Numbered from the stretch's first letter, positions 24,400-36,621 are shown. The stretch: DNA of 64,000 nt from Arenicola marina (GCA_964019135.1 OZ025257.1:40689798-40753797); one strand, 5' to 3'. Notes: generated by a model from the sequence alone, not told the origin. Program-made: numbers and translations.

Positions 24400-26925
24400 T
24401 CACGACCTCAACCCTAACGGGGGTGTAAGGGCCATGCCGTACACATGGTCAAAAAAGTAGCATTGCATCACCCAGCTCGCTTCGATGAATGATTGTCGAT
24501 TATGACGACGAACCTACCTCTCCTAATCGCCTCGACCCTCTTCTTTAGACATTACTTGGACCATAGGATGCATTCATTTTAAAGTTTTAACATTTAATTT
24601 TAAATATTGAGCTGAATTGTAGCAAAATTACGTATTCGTCGTAGGTGTGAAGTGTTGGTCATTTTGTGAAATGGGGGTATACTTGGAAAATGGAGAATAT
24701 CTTTTAACGGGACGGTAAAGTATCCTAAATATTCACCAGAAGGTTTGTAATTGGGTATACTTTCATAAAATAATCACAAGTACAGAGTTCTTTTACCTTG
24801 CTATTATGGGTTGCTTACCTTAACCACTTTTGGTCATATCGCGTCAATGGGAGAAAGAAGGGAGAGTGGAGGCATGTCCCCAGGGGTAACCCCCTACTCT
24901 TTGTGAAGAAGAACATGGGATCTTTATCCTGCTACCACACAGACATGCCCACTGTCGGGTCATCGAGTTTTCAGAGCACTCAAGGGCGACCGCCCTAACC
25001 CACTGAGCTACCGGGCCGGCCCTAGAAGAGAAGCGGTATAAGAAAGGCGGATGAATGACCATGTTCAATACAGGATTAGGGACTGATCCGCTTCGTTCTG
25101 ATTAACCACTCTTGTCTTGTCGTTCCATAATCACCAGCACTGCCATGAATGCTTCAAGACAAATGGTAATGCCACGGCGCAATGGATGCACTTGTCAACA
25201 TTAGATATGCACGAGTTGTATCTCCCGTCGACAAGAAGCGGCATTGCATGACAAAATCGCCATTTGAAGGAGACAGTGATATTGTCGTGTTCTGGCTGCC
25301 GACACCACGATATAAGAGAATATTTATTCCATGCCAACGACCTGCTAAAGAGCATTCTTCGGATTTATAATTAAATCTTAATCGTTCGTCTAATTTTGGT
25401 TGTGTAGGCGCCCGACCGTCTAAGTGCTGATTCGACGCATTTAGAAAATTAATGTTGAGGCTGATGTCACATCTGACTGGTTGGCATCCATTGCGCGCGA
25501 ATGTTGGTTTTACTTGGTGTACGTGGTTCGTAACGTTTGTAGTACGTCCTAGGCGGAGATCCAAGGTGGGGGGGGGGTCCACTGTGTAACCTTGGTAAAT
25601 AGTTGGGGTCACAGGGATCACAGATTCTTGCTGCTGCTCTCCACAAGGTGAATATGAAGATATCTGAGCGGGTGTCTTGGGGATCTAACCTCTTCCTCTA
25701 TTTTGAGGGATACTCTTGGTCTATGTTAACCGTATGTCAGCTAAGATGTGGGCGTCATACCGGCCTATTTGTATCGGCCCCCGCATATTAGCATGCCGCC
25801 TTTATGATTATCTGCTGGATCCGCCCATGCGTCCATGTATTGACTAAACTGTTTCTCAGTGGCTTTAATATTTGCATGCTACTATTTTTCAACATATTTA
25901 AGCTTATAGATGTGTGTTAATTTGATATTGGCAGAGCTGTCCCATAATTATAATCAATAGTGTTAAATGTAAGCGTGAGAAAAAACAACTTGTAATGGCG
26001 GACAAATATGTAATGGAGACGTGGGGTGAATACTCTATTGGCAGCTTGTGAGCCATTTGATCGGAGCATACCCTGGCTGAAGGGGAATCCTGCACTGTTC
26101 GTGGCAAGGGAATAGATGTGGTGACACCTACCAATCCTGTCGAAGGGATACGGGATCAGCTGTCAGTTGTTGCTATGCGTGACCATGCTAAATATCTACT
26201 GATTTATTGGTGACTTTCTACGAGGTGCGTGATCTCAATTCCTTACTTTATTTGTCCCATTCTGTGATTCCAAAGAGAACCCTGGGTGGTGAGTTGTGCC
26301 ACGGGTCCAGAGTCTAAACCCCACGGTCTCTGCCACTCATGCATTTACTCAAGAAGACATAATTGTGAGGCAAGCGCGGGGGGGGGGGCGGAGCGGGGGA
26401 GTGGGGGTGAGGTAGAAGTCAGCAGGTTTTGAATGACCTGGAAAGGGTGAGATTTAGGTCCACCTTAGAATATATTCAAGCCCGAGGTCCAGACGGTCGG
26501 ACAGCACGTACCAAGACTTCATTATAATCCTTACCATTTGGCGGCGCAACAGGCCGCCGGGTTACTGTGGGGTACATGTGTAGAGTGTCTGGACCTCTTC
26601 CTCAACACGTGTCATGTCCCTTAGGCTTCTTGTGGGATTGAATTTGCCTGATTGGTTAATTGGTTGGAGAAAAATATCCCATGCAATAATGGCCCCAGCA
26701 TGACTATCAATCACGAACCTTCTGGATTGCGGTGGTGCCATGCCGAATTAGCTCGAAGTGACGATGGATGAAAGAATAAAGAGACATCTTTTCTAAAGGT
26801 TTCTCAAGAGACATTTGTGTCAGACCGTTTGTTTCTTTGTTTGAAATGTGGCTTCAGGGGCATTGAGTTTGTTCTGATATGGCTACCTTCATCGAATACA
26901 TTTTTCTGTGATCCAGCGACTGTCA
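24400..26925. other. Spacer with one SINE and no recognised gene
   Basis: Apart from the SINE at 24,822-25,022 I see no identifiable element. A 155-codon minus-strand frame (25,154-25,621) is open but shows no domain that I know. G runs occur near 25,568 and 26,379. Confidence 0.4.
24822..25022 (-). mobile_element. tRNA-derived SINE (S3)
   Basis: The minus strand carries an A-box-like GTAGCTCAGTGGGTTAGGGCG, a damaged B-box region, the body phrase AAAGATCCCATG and the GACCAAAAGTGGTTAAGG 3' part. The order agrees with S1. It ends before the GCGTCCTGAATA terminus, so the 3' end is trimmed. Confidence 0.75.
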
Positions 26926-26960
26926 GGGGCGGATCCAGGGGGAGGGGGGGCCTATATGTC
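26926..26960 (+). mobile_element. MITE-like terminus
   Basis: The sequence caggggcggatccaggggg, followed by more G, matches the inverted end seen at 54,680-54,705. It looks like one terminal inverted repeat of a hAT-like non-autonomous element. A partner end was not found nearby. Confidence 0.4.
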
Positions 26961-28960
26961 TACTATTGTATTACATTTCAAATGTTTTAACAATTGGTGA
27001 AGACACTAACTTTCGTATAACATTACCATATTATTGACTTGAAATCATAGATTGCTCATTCAACCATTGAGTTTTGTCCGATTGACGGATGGGAACAACT
27101 ATCTTCTCCTACCTACGGTCCAATTTACAAAACCCCAATCTTAATATGTTATTCTACCACTGATCGACTGATTACTTCAGGCGGTTTACCGGTTTGCATA
27201 GTTGTTTGCATTTTGTTCTAATAGCATCTTTCATTGCTATCACTTTTTCGTTTCGTTTTGAATTTCCGGAAAGCATCTGTCGTATTCCTCCATCGTTATA
27301 CTACCAGCCATACAAAGACCCCTCAATTCAATTAGTCCCAATTCCAGATTTGTTATCGCAAATTGAATGTGAGGCTACAACACATTGATACCTAGCTTTG
27401 TAGAAGCAAAACTGCTTTAGTAATATCCTGACATCTTGTTTGACTTGTTTTGCTGTCTTTTATTTTCCAACTTTTCATGATTTAATCTTCTTTCTTCCCA
27501 TGCTGGGCCGAGCATGTCTTGTACTGTATATTATGTCACTTTTATTGTTGGTGGCTTCATCTTTCATGACCCCGCCCCCTCCTCCCGTCAAACAAAGGGA
27601 TGTTATGGACTGTTAAAGTCGAACCATTCAACGATCCATTTTTGCCATGCAAAAAATTAAGCGTTCTGTCGAGTGGACCCCCCCCCCCCCCCGCCCCCCC
27701 CGGGCGCCGGTTTTCAGTCAGTGACCCAGTTCCCTTTTTGGACGCCATGTTATATTATCCAAGTGCTGACGTAATAACTGCACTGGCCAGCTAATCAAAC
27801 AGGGAGCGACTTTAATTGCTTTGGCGCTGCGGGACCGCCATCCATCTGATGCGGTATGTTTTCTCGTTTCCTCTTTCTCAGTGGCTGGCATGCCCGGTTT
27901 CCTTACAGCGGCTGATATATATCTTTGTTACCCATCAACCCACGGCCGGGTTCATTGTCCTCTAGGCTTGGCTCTGTGAGCTCTGACCTTTGTAACCCTA
28001 ACGGGGGGAATCATCCGCGGACGACATACGACCACCGAGAGAGATCCAAATCACGAAATATATTAAGTGCGGAGACGAGTGTAAATTGTTCTGTTATTCT
28101 TGTGTATGGGTCCGGAAATGTCACTTGATTCTTCGCTGATGTAAATTTAAAGACCCATAAGTTATGGCTTACCGACGTGGAGGGGTCTACAAGGGTCAAG
28201 AACCTTGTCCTCACTGCCGCTGACCTCAAACAGTCGCCAGTTCACCTCTCACACGGCGGAAAGCCTTTACCTCTTCGCGTGAAGTCTTGGGCGTAGTTAG
28301 GTCAAGCAGTGTGGTGATGTGGCTTATCACTAATGCATATGTACATACGTTTTCTGTTCTAAAAAGATATTAACAACAATCATTTCAGCTCTGTACTTTT
28401 TACATTCAACTTCAAGCGGAGGGGGGGGGGGGCGAATCGCGAATCCGAAACAATATAAGGGATGGCAATAGCGAATCTCCAAGATGAGGACTGTTCAAGA
28501 AGGGGGCGCGAAAAAAAAACAATTTTAAAAGTGATATCGCGATCATGGAAGAATTTACAGACTGCTTCAAAGGATCGTGGTAAACACGCAAAAGGTCGTT
28601 ACGTTGAACCAGGAATTTTACGGATAACGATCCCCAAAACTTGTCCGCAGCTAATCGCGAATCTCCAGGAATTCCGGGATGCCAATCGCCGAGATCAGAA
28701 AAGATATTCCCTCCCATCTTCAAGTATCCGTGGTGTAGAGCCTTAGGCTTGCTCAGCGTGACAGTAGTGAATCCTGGCCGTAATGTTAGATACGGATAGA
28801 TAGACTGGTCTTCCAGGCCATCTTCGTGCACACATGAGCTACACTGTGAAATACAATATGGTCGTTTTGGTCATGTTTGTGCAACTAAAGGCTAACTGTG
28901 GCCGGCTTGAATTGGGTAAGGCTGTGTATGTAACTATTAACCGGCGATGAGACATGGAGG

Positions 28961-29317
28961 TTAAAATCTATGGTAAATGTAACGGCCACAACGGGAGCTA
29001 TTACTGAATTCAATAGCGTCAGCGTCAGCGTCAGCGTCAGCGTCAGCGTCAATAAATACTCTTTTATTATCAATTTTTAACGTAGATGCCACCAATGATA
29101 ACTCAATTATGGCTGCATTAACTTTTTCTAACAGAATCATGGAAAGACGTGGTGTGATACCCTTTAAAAACAGTATTGCCATGCCACTTGTATCAGAAGA
29201 TGGAGCTGGTTCTAATTTCACATTGACGATGGGTGCATTAACGATTTTCTGACATACCCATGGAGAGGTTCTGTGTGACAAACTGCCCATGGCACCCTGT
29301 TCCTGTGGCACAGTCAC
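28961..29317 (-). other. Unassigned 118-codon frame inside B3
   Basis: The frame has a protein-like composition, including QKIVNAPIVNVKLEPAPSS and STLKIDNKRVFID, followed by an Asp-Ala dipeptide run encoded by the GCGTCA hexamer repeat. There is a stop just upstream of its GTG start and no ATG at that point. B1 retains only the last part in a diverged form (46,440-46,500) and lacks the rest. I recognise no family. It may be an exon remnant or a chance frame. Confidence 0.2.
29014..29050 (+). repeat. Hexanucleotide repeat (GCGTCA), about six units
   Basis: Near-perfect 6-bp units lie head to tail. The matching place in B1 (46,470-46,500, opposite strand) has an interrupted GACACT-like series, so the pure run in B3 is a local expansion or homogenisation. 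Confidence 0.8.
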
Positions 29318-29742
29318 TGGGCTTTAATGACGGTGTCCATGGCGCAATTGATGAACCGTTTGTACCTCTACGTTCTCGCTGGGCGCATTGTTTTGGGGCA
29401 GAATCGGTAGGCTGCCCGGTTTAACCAACCTCTTAATCATTTAGGGGCAATGGAACCAGCCTAGACAGTCACTTTAACCGATGCGTAATGTACGTATTGG
29501 GGTCCACCTTCGGGACGTACCCGGGTGACCAAAGTAATGCACCCAATATCTCACAACCAGTGATATCTCAATGGTCCAAAGGAATGGAATCAGTCCTATT
29601 AAATTAGGGACTCTCTTAGAGATCTTAGGATCTCGTAGGAATCTTAGGAATCGTGGATGCTTCAATGACCATGCTGCTGACATGCGAGCAGATACGAGAT
29701 TCAAAATGACGATCGATGGTCGCATGCACCCTCTCTATTCAC

Positions 29743-32232
29743 CGATCCGCACTCCGGGCTAAGCCCCGCCCACGTATACACCGATCCACACTCCGGGCTA
29801 AGCCCCGCCCACGTTTTCACCGCTCCGCACTCCGAGCTAAGCCCCGCCCACGTATACACCGATCCACACTCCGGGCTAAGCCCCGCCCACGTATACACCG
29901 CTCCGCACTCCGAGCTAAGCCCCGCCCACGTATACACCGATCCACACTCCGGGCTAACCCCCGCCCACGTATACACCGATCCACACTCCGGGCTAAGCCC
30001 CGCCCACGTATACACCGATCCACACTCCGGGCTAAGCCCCGCCCACGTATACACCGCTCCGCACTCCGAGCTAAGCCCCGCCCACGTATACACCGATCCA
30101 CACTCCGGGCTAAGCCCCGCCCACGTATACACCGATCCACACTCCGGGCTAAGCCCCACCCACGTATACACCGATCCACACTCCGGGCTAAGCCCCGCCC
30201 ACGTATACACCGATCCACACTCCGGGCTAAGCCCCGCCCACGTATTCACCGATCCACACTCCGGGCTAAGCTTCGCCCACGTAATACACCGATCCACACT
30301 CCGGGCTAAGCCCCGCCCACGTATTCACCGATCCACACTCCGGGCTAAGCCCCGCCCACGTATACACCGATCCACACTCCGGGCTAAGCACCGCCCACGT
30401 ATACACCGATCCACACTCCGGGCTAAGCACCGCCCACGTATACACCGATCCACACTCCGGGCTAAGCCCCGCCCACGTATACACCGATCCACACTCCGGG
30501 CTAAGCCCCGCCCACGTATACACCGATCCACACTCCGGGCTAAGCCCCACCCACGTATACACCGATCCACACTCCGGGCTAAGCCCCGCCCACGTATACA
30601 CCGATCCACACTCCGGGCTAAGCCCCGCCCACGTATTCACCGATCCACACTCCGGGCTAAGCCCCGCCCACGTATACACCGATCCACACTCCGGGCCATG
30701 CCCCGCCCACGTATTCACCGATCCACACTCCGGGCTAAGCCCCACCCACGTATTCACCGATCCACACTCCGGGCTAAGCCCCGCCCACGTATTCACCGAT
30801 CCACACTCCGGGCTAAGCCCCGCCCACGTATACACCGATCCACACTCCGGGCCATGCCCCGCCCACGTATTCACCGATCCACACTCCGGGCTAAGCCCCA
30901 CCCACGTATTCACCGATCCACACTCCGGGCTAAGCCCCGCCCACGTATTCACCGATCCACACTCCGGGCTAAGCCCCGCCCACGTATTCACCGATCCACA
31001 CTCCGGGCTAAGCCCCGCCCACGTATACACCGATCCACACTCCGGGCTAAGCCCCACCCACGTATTCACCGATCCACACTCCGGGCTAAGCCCCGCCCAC
31101 GTATTCACCGATCCACACTCCGGGCTAAGCCCCGCCCACGTATTCACCGATCCACACTCCGGGCTAAGCCCCGCCCACGTATACACCGATCCACACTCCG
31201 GGCTAAGCCCCACCCACGTATTCACCGATCCACACTCCGGGCTAAGCCCCGCCCACGTATACACCGATCCACACTCCGGGCCATGCCCCGCCCACGTATT
31301 CACCGATCCACACTCCGGGCTAAGCCCCACCCACGTATTCACCGATCCACACTCCGGGCTAAGCCCCGCCCACGTATTCACCGATCCACACTCCGGGCTA
31401 AGCCCCGCCCACGTATACACCGATCCACACTCCGGGCCATGCCCCGCCCACGTATTCACCGATCCACACTCCGGGCTAAGCCCCACCCACGTATTCACCG
31501 ATCCACACTCCGGGCTAAGCCCCGCCCACGTATTCACCGATCCACACTCCGGGCTAAGCCCCGCCCACGTATTCACCGATCCACACTCCGGGCTAAGCCC
31601 CGCCCACGTATTCACCGATCCACACTCCGGGCTAAGCCCCGCCCACGTATGCACCGATCCACACTCCGGGCTAAGCCCCGATCACGTATACACCGATCCA
31701 CACTCCGGGCTAAGCCCCGCCCACGTATACACCGATCCACACTCCGGGCTAAGCCCCGATCACGTATACACCGATCCACACTCCGGGCTAAGCCCCGCCC
31801 ACGTATACACCGATCCACACTCCGGGCTAAGCCCCGCCCACGTATTCACCGATCCACACTCCGGGCTAAGCCCCGCCCACGTATTCACCGATCCACACTC
31901 CGGGCTAAGCCCCGCCCACGTATACACCGATCCACACTCCGGGCTAAGCCCCGCCCACGTATTCACCGATCCACACTCCGGGCTAAGCCCCGCCCACGTA
32001 TTCACCGATCCACACTCCGGGCTAAGCCCCGCCCACGTATACACCGATCCACACTCCGGGCTAAGCCCCGCCCACGTATTCACCGATCCACACTCCGGGC
32101 TAAGCCCCGCCCACGTATACACCGATCCACACTCCGGGCTAAGCCCCGCCCACGTATACACCGATCCACACTCCGGGCTAAGCCCCGCCCACGTATACAC
32201 CGATCCACACTCCGGGCTAAGCCCCGATCACG
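29743..32232 (+). repeat. 39-bp GC-rich minisatellite, about 64 units
   Basis: Units of cgatccacactccgggctaa followed by gccccgcccacgtatacac repeat at 39-bp steps. One single-base insertion near 30,281 shifts the phase. Main variants are gtatac versus gtattc, ccgccc versus ccaccc, gggccatg versus gggctaag, and ccccgatcacg near the right end. A four-unit pattern of 156 bp recurs at 30,697, 30,853, 31,282 and 31,438. Since 39 is 13 codons, several long frames are open on both strands (up to 530 codons); they are by-products. The unit is also present singly in element D (for example 36,549-36,580). Confidence 0.97.
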
Positions 32233-32302
32233 CTTGATTCTTTTTTCGTTAAGCGTGAGGATGAACTTGACAATCATTAGCTCATGGTAGATACAAGTGA
32301 AA
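32216..32302 (+). repeat. Element D, fragment D1, at the right edge of the 39-bp array
   Basis: The last array unit runs without a break into cacgcttgattcttttttcg and then gacaatcattagctcatggta. This is the order found downstream of the single unit in D4 (55,430-55,500) and D5 (56,217-56,270). The array therefore ends inside a copy of D. Confidence 0.8.
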
Positions 32303-33380
32303 AGCAAAGGAAAGTTGCCGCCTTTCAGCATTTTTGCAGCTTCTGCAAGCGGGGTGCCAGGGTAATATTATAGCAAGCGTGACATTATAACCATGCATTT
32401 GAGCACCCCAATGTATATTTGTTTAGGGGGTTCTCTTCGTGCGTGCAGTCTCTATGATGTCGCCATATTTCGTTCTGTATCTTCCCTATGTTCCGTCCCC
32501 CAAAGAAAGAAATGAGGCCTATTTCGAGAAAAAACTGCCACTTCTCGACCGACCTAATCCGGGCCATGCCACGACACGACAGAATGATAGGGCCCGGGGG
32601 GTATGGACCACAAGAGCTGGGTCATTTATCTAACTTTGTTAAAGAGTCACTTGGCATACGGTGACTGGCTCGCGGCTCCAGTCGGGGACTCGCTTTGTGT
32701 CCTTGTCTTAAGCGTCATTTGGCACACTGAGGGGCGAGCGTGTGGCGCGCCACCTGACGGGCAGGGGTGATTGGCAAGGGGTTGACCACGTGACCTCACG
32801 TCTTTAGGCTCCTTGAACGGCCCGATCGTCCACAAAACGAATCTCCGTACAGAGTAGCTCGTTGAGCAATTATTGACATCGCTCTCGCGCAAGGAACTCT
32901 GGGATCGAGATTGCTGCAGAACCTGACATACTTCAGACGTGATAATCGATCTGTCGCCATGGATACAACCGTCTCGAGACTCGGGTCTTGGTGTCACTGG
33001 CGGCGTAATAACGAGGATAGCGTTAGTCTCATCATGACACAAAGCGAATAGTATTAATAATGATAATGCTTATTACCATAATTACGCACAGCCTAATACT
33101 AATATAAAATTGGTTGGCAACGAGCCCAAGCCGAGGCTTATTTGCTCAAACATATAAGAAAAAAAAATAACGACAAATCGAGCTACTGCGTCAGTATAAA
33201 GTATGTTTTATTGAAATTGCGTTGTTTCTCTGGTGCTCCCGCTTCCATACCTACATTGTACGGCTGGGACAGGGAGGGTGAAGGGAAGAGGGGAGGGGTT
33301 GACGTGATGATGTGTGATAATGGGCATAACAAGCCATCCACATGCCGATGGCGGCAAGTACGGGCGTTTATTGTGTAGAA

Positions 33381-33834
33381 CTATTTGCATCTGGACAATT
33401 ATTAGCATCTGGTTCGTCCTCGAGTTCATCAACTGTTATTGCATGTCATTGCAAGATATCACTGGTGAAATGGCCAAACATCACCGTACGGGGCCAACCC
33501 GTAATTCTTCTTGTAATTCCTAAGTGATTGTATTTGCACATACTGGTTCCACTTGAGTGAGGATAAAGAATATCCTAGTCCGTCTGCCACCTCAGCAAAT
33601 ATAAAACATACAACTATTGAAATGATTATCTTCACTTCTACTCTTATTGCTCTGACAATTCATGGGAATAGGATATCACGAACTTATTACTATTAAGGAT
33701 GGATATCTTACGTCGTTACGATAGAATGAAAAATAAACATAAATAAACATTAACACGAACCGTCTACTCTTTCAAAAAATAAAAATAAATTAACACAAAC
33801 ATGAACTGTCAACTCGTTCAGTGAAAGGTAATAT
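33381..33834. other. Spacer, AT-rich, nothing recognised
   Basis: I see no gene or repeat, apart from short aaataaacataaa echoes near 33,730-33,800. Confidence 0.45.
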
Positions 33835-34525
33835 ATAGGTCAGCCTTAGAGAGTGCCCGGGAGGCAGCGTGGGATAACGGGGCTGGGAGCGAGGCTTCTT
33901 GGTCGATTGTCTCAAAGCATAAGGAGCGGGAAGGTACCCCCACGTCTCCATGGAGTCGCCCCTGATTTTTACATTGATGATAACATTTTTACTAGAATAC
34001 GGATCTTAGGCCACCATCAGGAAGCTGCGCATCCTCTTCGTTAGTGAAAATGACATGAAAAAGAAGGAGCTGAAAAAAAATAAAGGAACGGTAAGGAAAT
34101 GAAAAGAAAGGAGAGGAAATGAAAAGAAAGGACAGGAAATGTGGCTGCGCAATGAGAGGCGATACGTTGCTACTGCCAATGGCTTATATTCAATAGATAT
34201 ATTTTTAATCTTCGACTTCAAACATAAATTTTGATTATTCTATGAACCGCCGACTGCTAATTAAAGGTTATGGTTACCCAGGCTGGGTTCTGATTATGTA
34301 ATGAATGTGCTGATGGGTGGCTTAGCCAGTTTTTGCTCTTTTGAGACAAACTCAGACGTGACTCAACCCAAGAGACTTGCCAAAAAAACGAGAAAAAGAG
34401 TGCTTCATCCTCTCCTTGGCCAGACGAGGCACGTGTTTTGTGCCAACCAGTTCCCTTATGAATATTAAGGCTGACTCTGGTGCAAACTATACACCGGACG
34501 GATGTACACATGAAAGAGGTGGCTA
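33835..34525 (+). repeat. Diverged copy of the sequence at 57,885-58,165
   Basis: 33,845-34,040 parallels 57,905-58,060 (gagagtgc, gaggcagcg, gctgggagcgaggc, gattgtct and acgggtcttag-like pieces). 34,430-34,510 parallels 58,080-58,165 (gaggcacg, ttttgtg, then gcaaactatacaccggacgg). The right part also echoes A2 9,870-9,930. The interval 34,063-34,140 within it is a purine-rich strip with three units near aggaaatgaaaagaaagg. Confidence 0.7.
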
Positions 34526-36352
34526 CATCATGAGCCTGGGTGGAGGTGATTAATACTCTTGAAGAAAGGAGGTATATTCTGTGCGCCGTGGTCAGGAAGG
34601 CTCAGCGCGGCACCAGCGGATGGAACCTTCCTTTAGTTCTCATCATGAGACTCTCTTTGAGTGTCAATGTAATGACCCGGCTAGCGGATGGACGACATTT
34701 GGGGGTTGTTTGATTATAAAAGATAAGCAGCCATTCGAGTAATACTATTACTTGCTGGACCCCTTGTCCACCCGTGACGTCGCCGGACGTCAAGAAGATC
34801 ACGCTGATACGGACGGCGAAAACGTTGTCTTTTTCATGACGGGAACATGGATTTTGTGCGGTTCTTATCCACCTATTACGGCAGAGTCCCCTTCCCAATT
34901 AACTCACCGCCTAGTTCACTGTCCTCCTAGCTGGTCTAGATGCGCCCAGATCTTAATAAACAGGACAGAGATAACCACAGGGTTCGCTTGTGGCTAGACC
35001 ATGAAATGAAATATTGGTGTTGGTCAATTATGTTCACGTGCATCTCGCTTTGCAGCCTCATCTTGTGTTCGCATTGCGGACAGCTTTAACTGGGTAATGA
35101 TTGTTCCAATATGTATATATTCCTTACATATGTATGAAATTGATCGTTCGGTCAAGTTTAGAAGACGACACAACAAAGACATCTTGGTTCTACATCCGGG
35201 AACACTTTAATGCTAATTACAATACACTCCGCGCAGAAAGTTGATGACGCTTGTATGAAATATTGAGACACTATCTATCGATATTGCGATGGTTAATTTA
35301 TGTGGAAAAGTAACAGACGTGCATAGATAGCAACTCACAAAGGGAGTGTTCACTGCATTGATAGTTTACGTAAATGTCAGTAACTGTATCTCTTTTTGAC
35401 ACATTATTACAAGCATGACGTACTTTGATGGTGACAAAGTAACTTAAGAATGTATGATACAGTTATTATTTTCCTACATTTTTATGATGTTCACACCATT
35501 TAAGGAACATTACTGAGCTGAAAAAATATGTCTCATTGAAATGTTTTTAGCTCATGGTGAGATACACATTTCCTTAATTTTGTTCTCGGTATATCATCCT
35601 CTTTCAAATGGTTTAAAAATTATAAAAATCTAGGAACAAAATGTATTATACATGCTTAACGTGGAATCGGAAGACGGTGGATTGACAAACATTGACGTGT
35701 GAACAGCTGCAATTGATTGTCGCAGCCACCGTTCGATGTTTCTTTCATATCCTGGTGATGATGTGGGGGTCCCCGAAGAAATGTATCGCCTCAGAGGATG
35801 CGCCGGGCAGTCACTCTCAGTGGTGTGGCCAATATTATTGGATACAAACTGTGATCAATGCAAACGGTCTGTCGGCGAATCATTCGTAACTCCCTGTTAT
35901 TATGAGCCCCCTGGCGGGAGGACTTAATCTCACAGCACTGCCATGGAAACGGCAGCGGACGCCCGCCCCCCCTCATGATACACACACACACACCTCGGCG
36001 TCCCTTTTATATAGGACCATTGTTAAACCCATTCAACATAATATCACCACTAATAATACAATATAATATTAGATTTTTTTTTTATAATATATTATTTAAA
36101 AAATCTCTCACATAGATGATGGCTGTATAAAGTTGTTCCGCAATACCAATGTGAGAAATCGCGTGTGATACACCGGTTTGCACGCCTGGTTCCCGCGCCG
36201 TGACAGAGCTGGTTCCCATGGTACTCTACTGGTTATTAAACTACAGTTGTGACGTCATCCGATTCATAAATCGCTAGATTGGTATCTACGAATTTATTGT
36301 TATCGGTAGGTTGGTAGCTATCAGCCTTGTCACAAGCGCCTTAATAGACACA
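34526..36352. other. Spacer without recognised genes
   Basis: 35,740-35,790 echoes the B phrase tgggggtccccgaa (41,747), so this may be a worn B fragment. An (AC)6 run lies near 35,979 and an AT-rich strip at 36,040-36,115. No exon or RNA gene was recognised. Confidence 0.4.
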
Positions 36353-36621
36353 TCCAGGCTGTCAATCATTCACTGACGTCAATGTTGCTTTTATCCAATC
36401 ATGTGGCGAAACAAGATCTTCCACGTGCGCTTTGTCGGACAGCCAAGTCGGACAAACAAAGCAGCATATCACTTTCTTGTGAGTTTCGGAGATGAGTACT
36501 GCCCACTTGCACCTACCATAAGCTATGATTTAAAGAAAAAGGGTTCAAGCGTGGGCGGGGCTTAGCTCAGAGTGTGGATCGATCTGTTGCGACTCCCTTC
36601 AAGAGTGCCGGAGTAAGCATA
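36353..36621 (-). repeat. Dispersed element D, fullest copy (D2)
   Basis: This is the longest version of a roughly 270-bp element seen six times in the window. Along the plus strand it carries a palindromic CRE motif TGACGTCA (36,374), a CCAAT motif (36,395), an E-box CACGTG (36,422), agcatatcactttcttgtga, cataagctatga and then GCGTGGGCGGGGC (36,549), which is an EGR-type 9-mer overlapping a GC box. These motifs together resemble a promoter, but no transcript evidence is available. The GC-box part is the monomer of the 39-bp array, in reverse orientation. Confidence 0.75.

Larger units (their letters stand above)
18780..24400 (+). repeat. Large repeat A, copy A3
   Basis: This is a direct copy of A2 minus some segments. 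It begins around the SINE at 18,830, follows A1/A2 through 19,085-22,200 and follows A2 alone from 22,100 to about 24,368. It lacks the part of A1/A2 that lies between about 2,320 and 2,780 of A1; the junction is near 21,552. After 24,368 the sequence no longer matches A2. Confidence 0.75.
27180..33380 (-). repeat. Large repeat B, inverted copy B3 (interrupted)
   Basis: Read on the minus strand from right to left, this region follows B1. 33,380-33,190 matches 45,140-45,260; 33,040-32,400 matches 45,480-46,080; 28,870-28,735 matches 46,650-46,810; 28,250-27,940 matches 46,900-47,230; and 27,858-27,741 matches the module at 47,689-47,810. The interval 29,340-29,742 has no match that I can see, and 29,743-32,232 is the 39-bp array. 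B3 retains segments that B2 lacks, which shows that B2 lost them. Confidence 0.75.

Noticed and set aside
25154-25621. 155-codon minus-strand frame as a gene
   Set aside because: There is no known motif, no second copy, no splice or promoter context, and a smaller overlapping frame is open in the same area.
30698-32290. 530-codon plus-strand frame and 462-codon minus-strand frame in the 39-bp array
   Set aside because: The unit is 13 codons long and stop-free in several phases on both strands, so long frames are unavoidable. No start context, introns or non-repeat domain support a gene.
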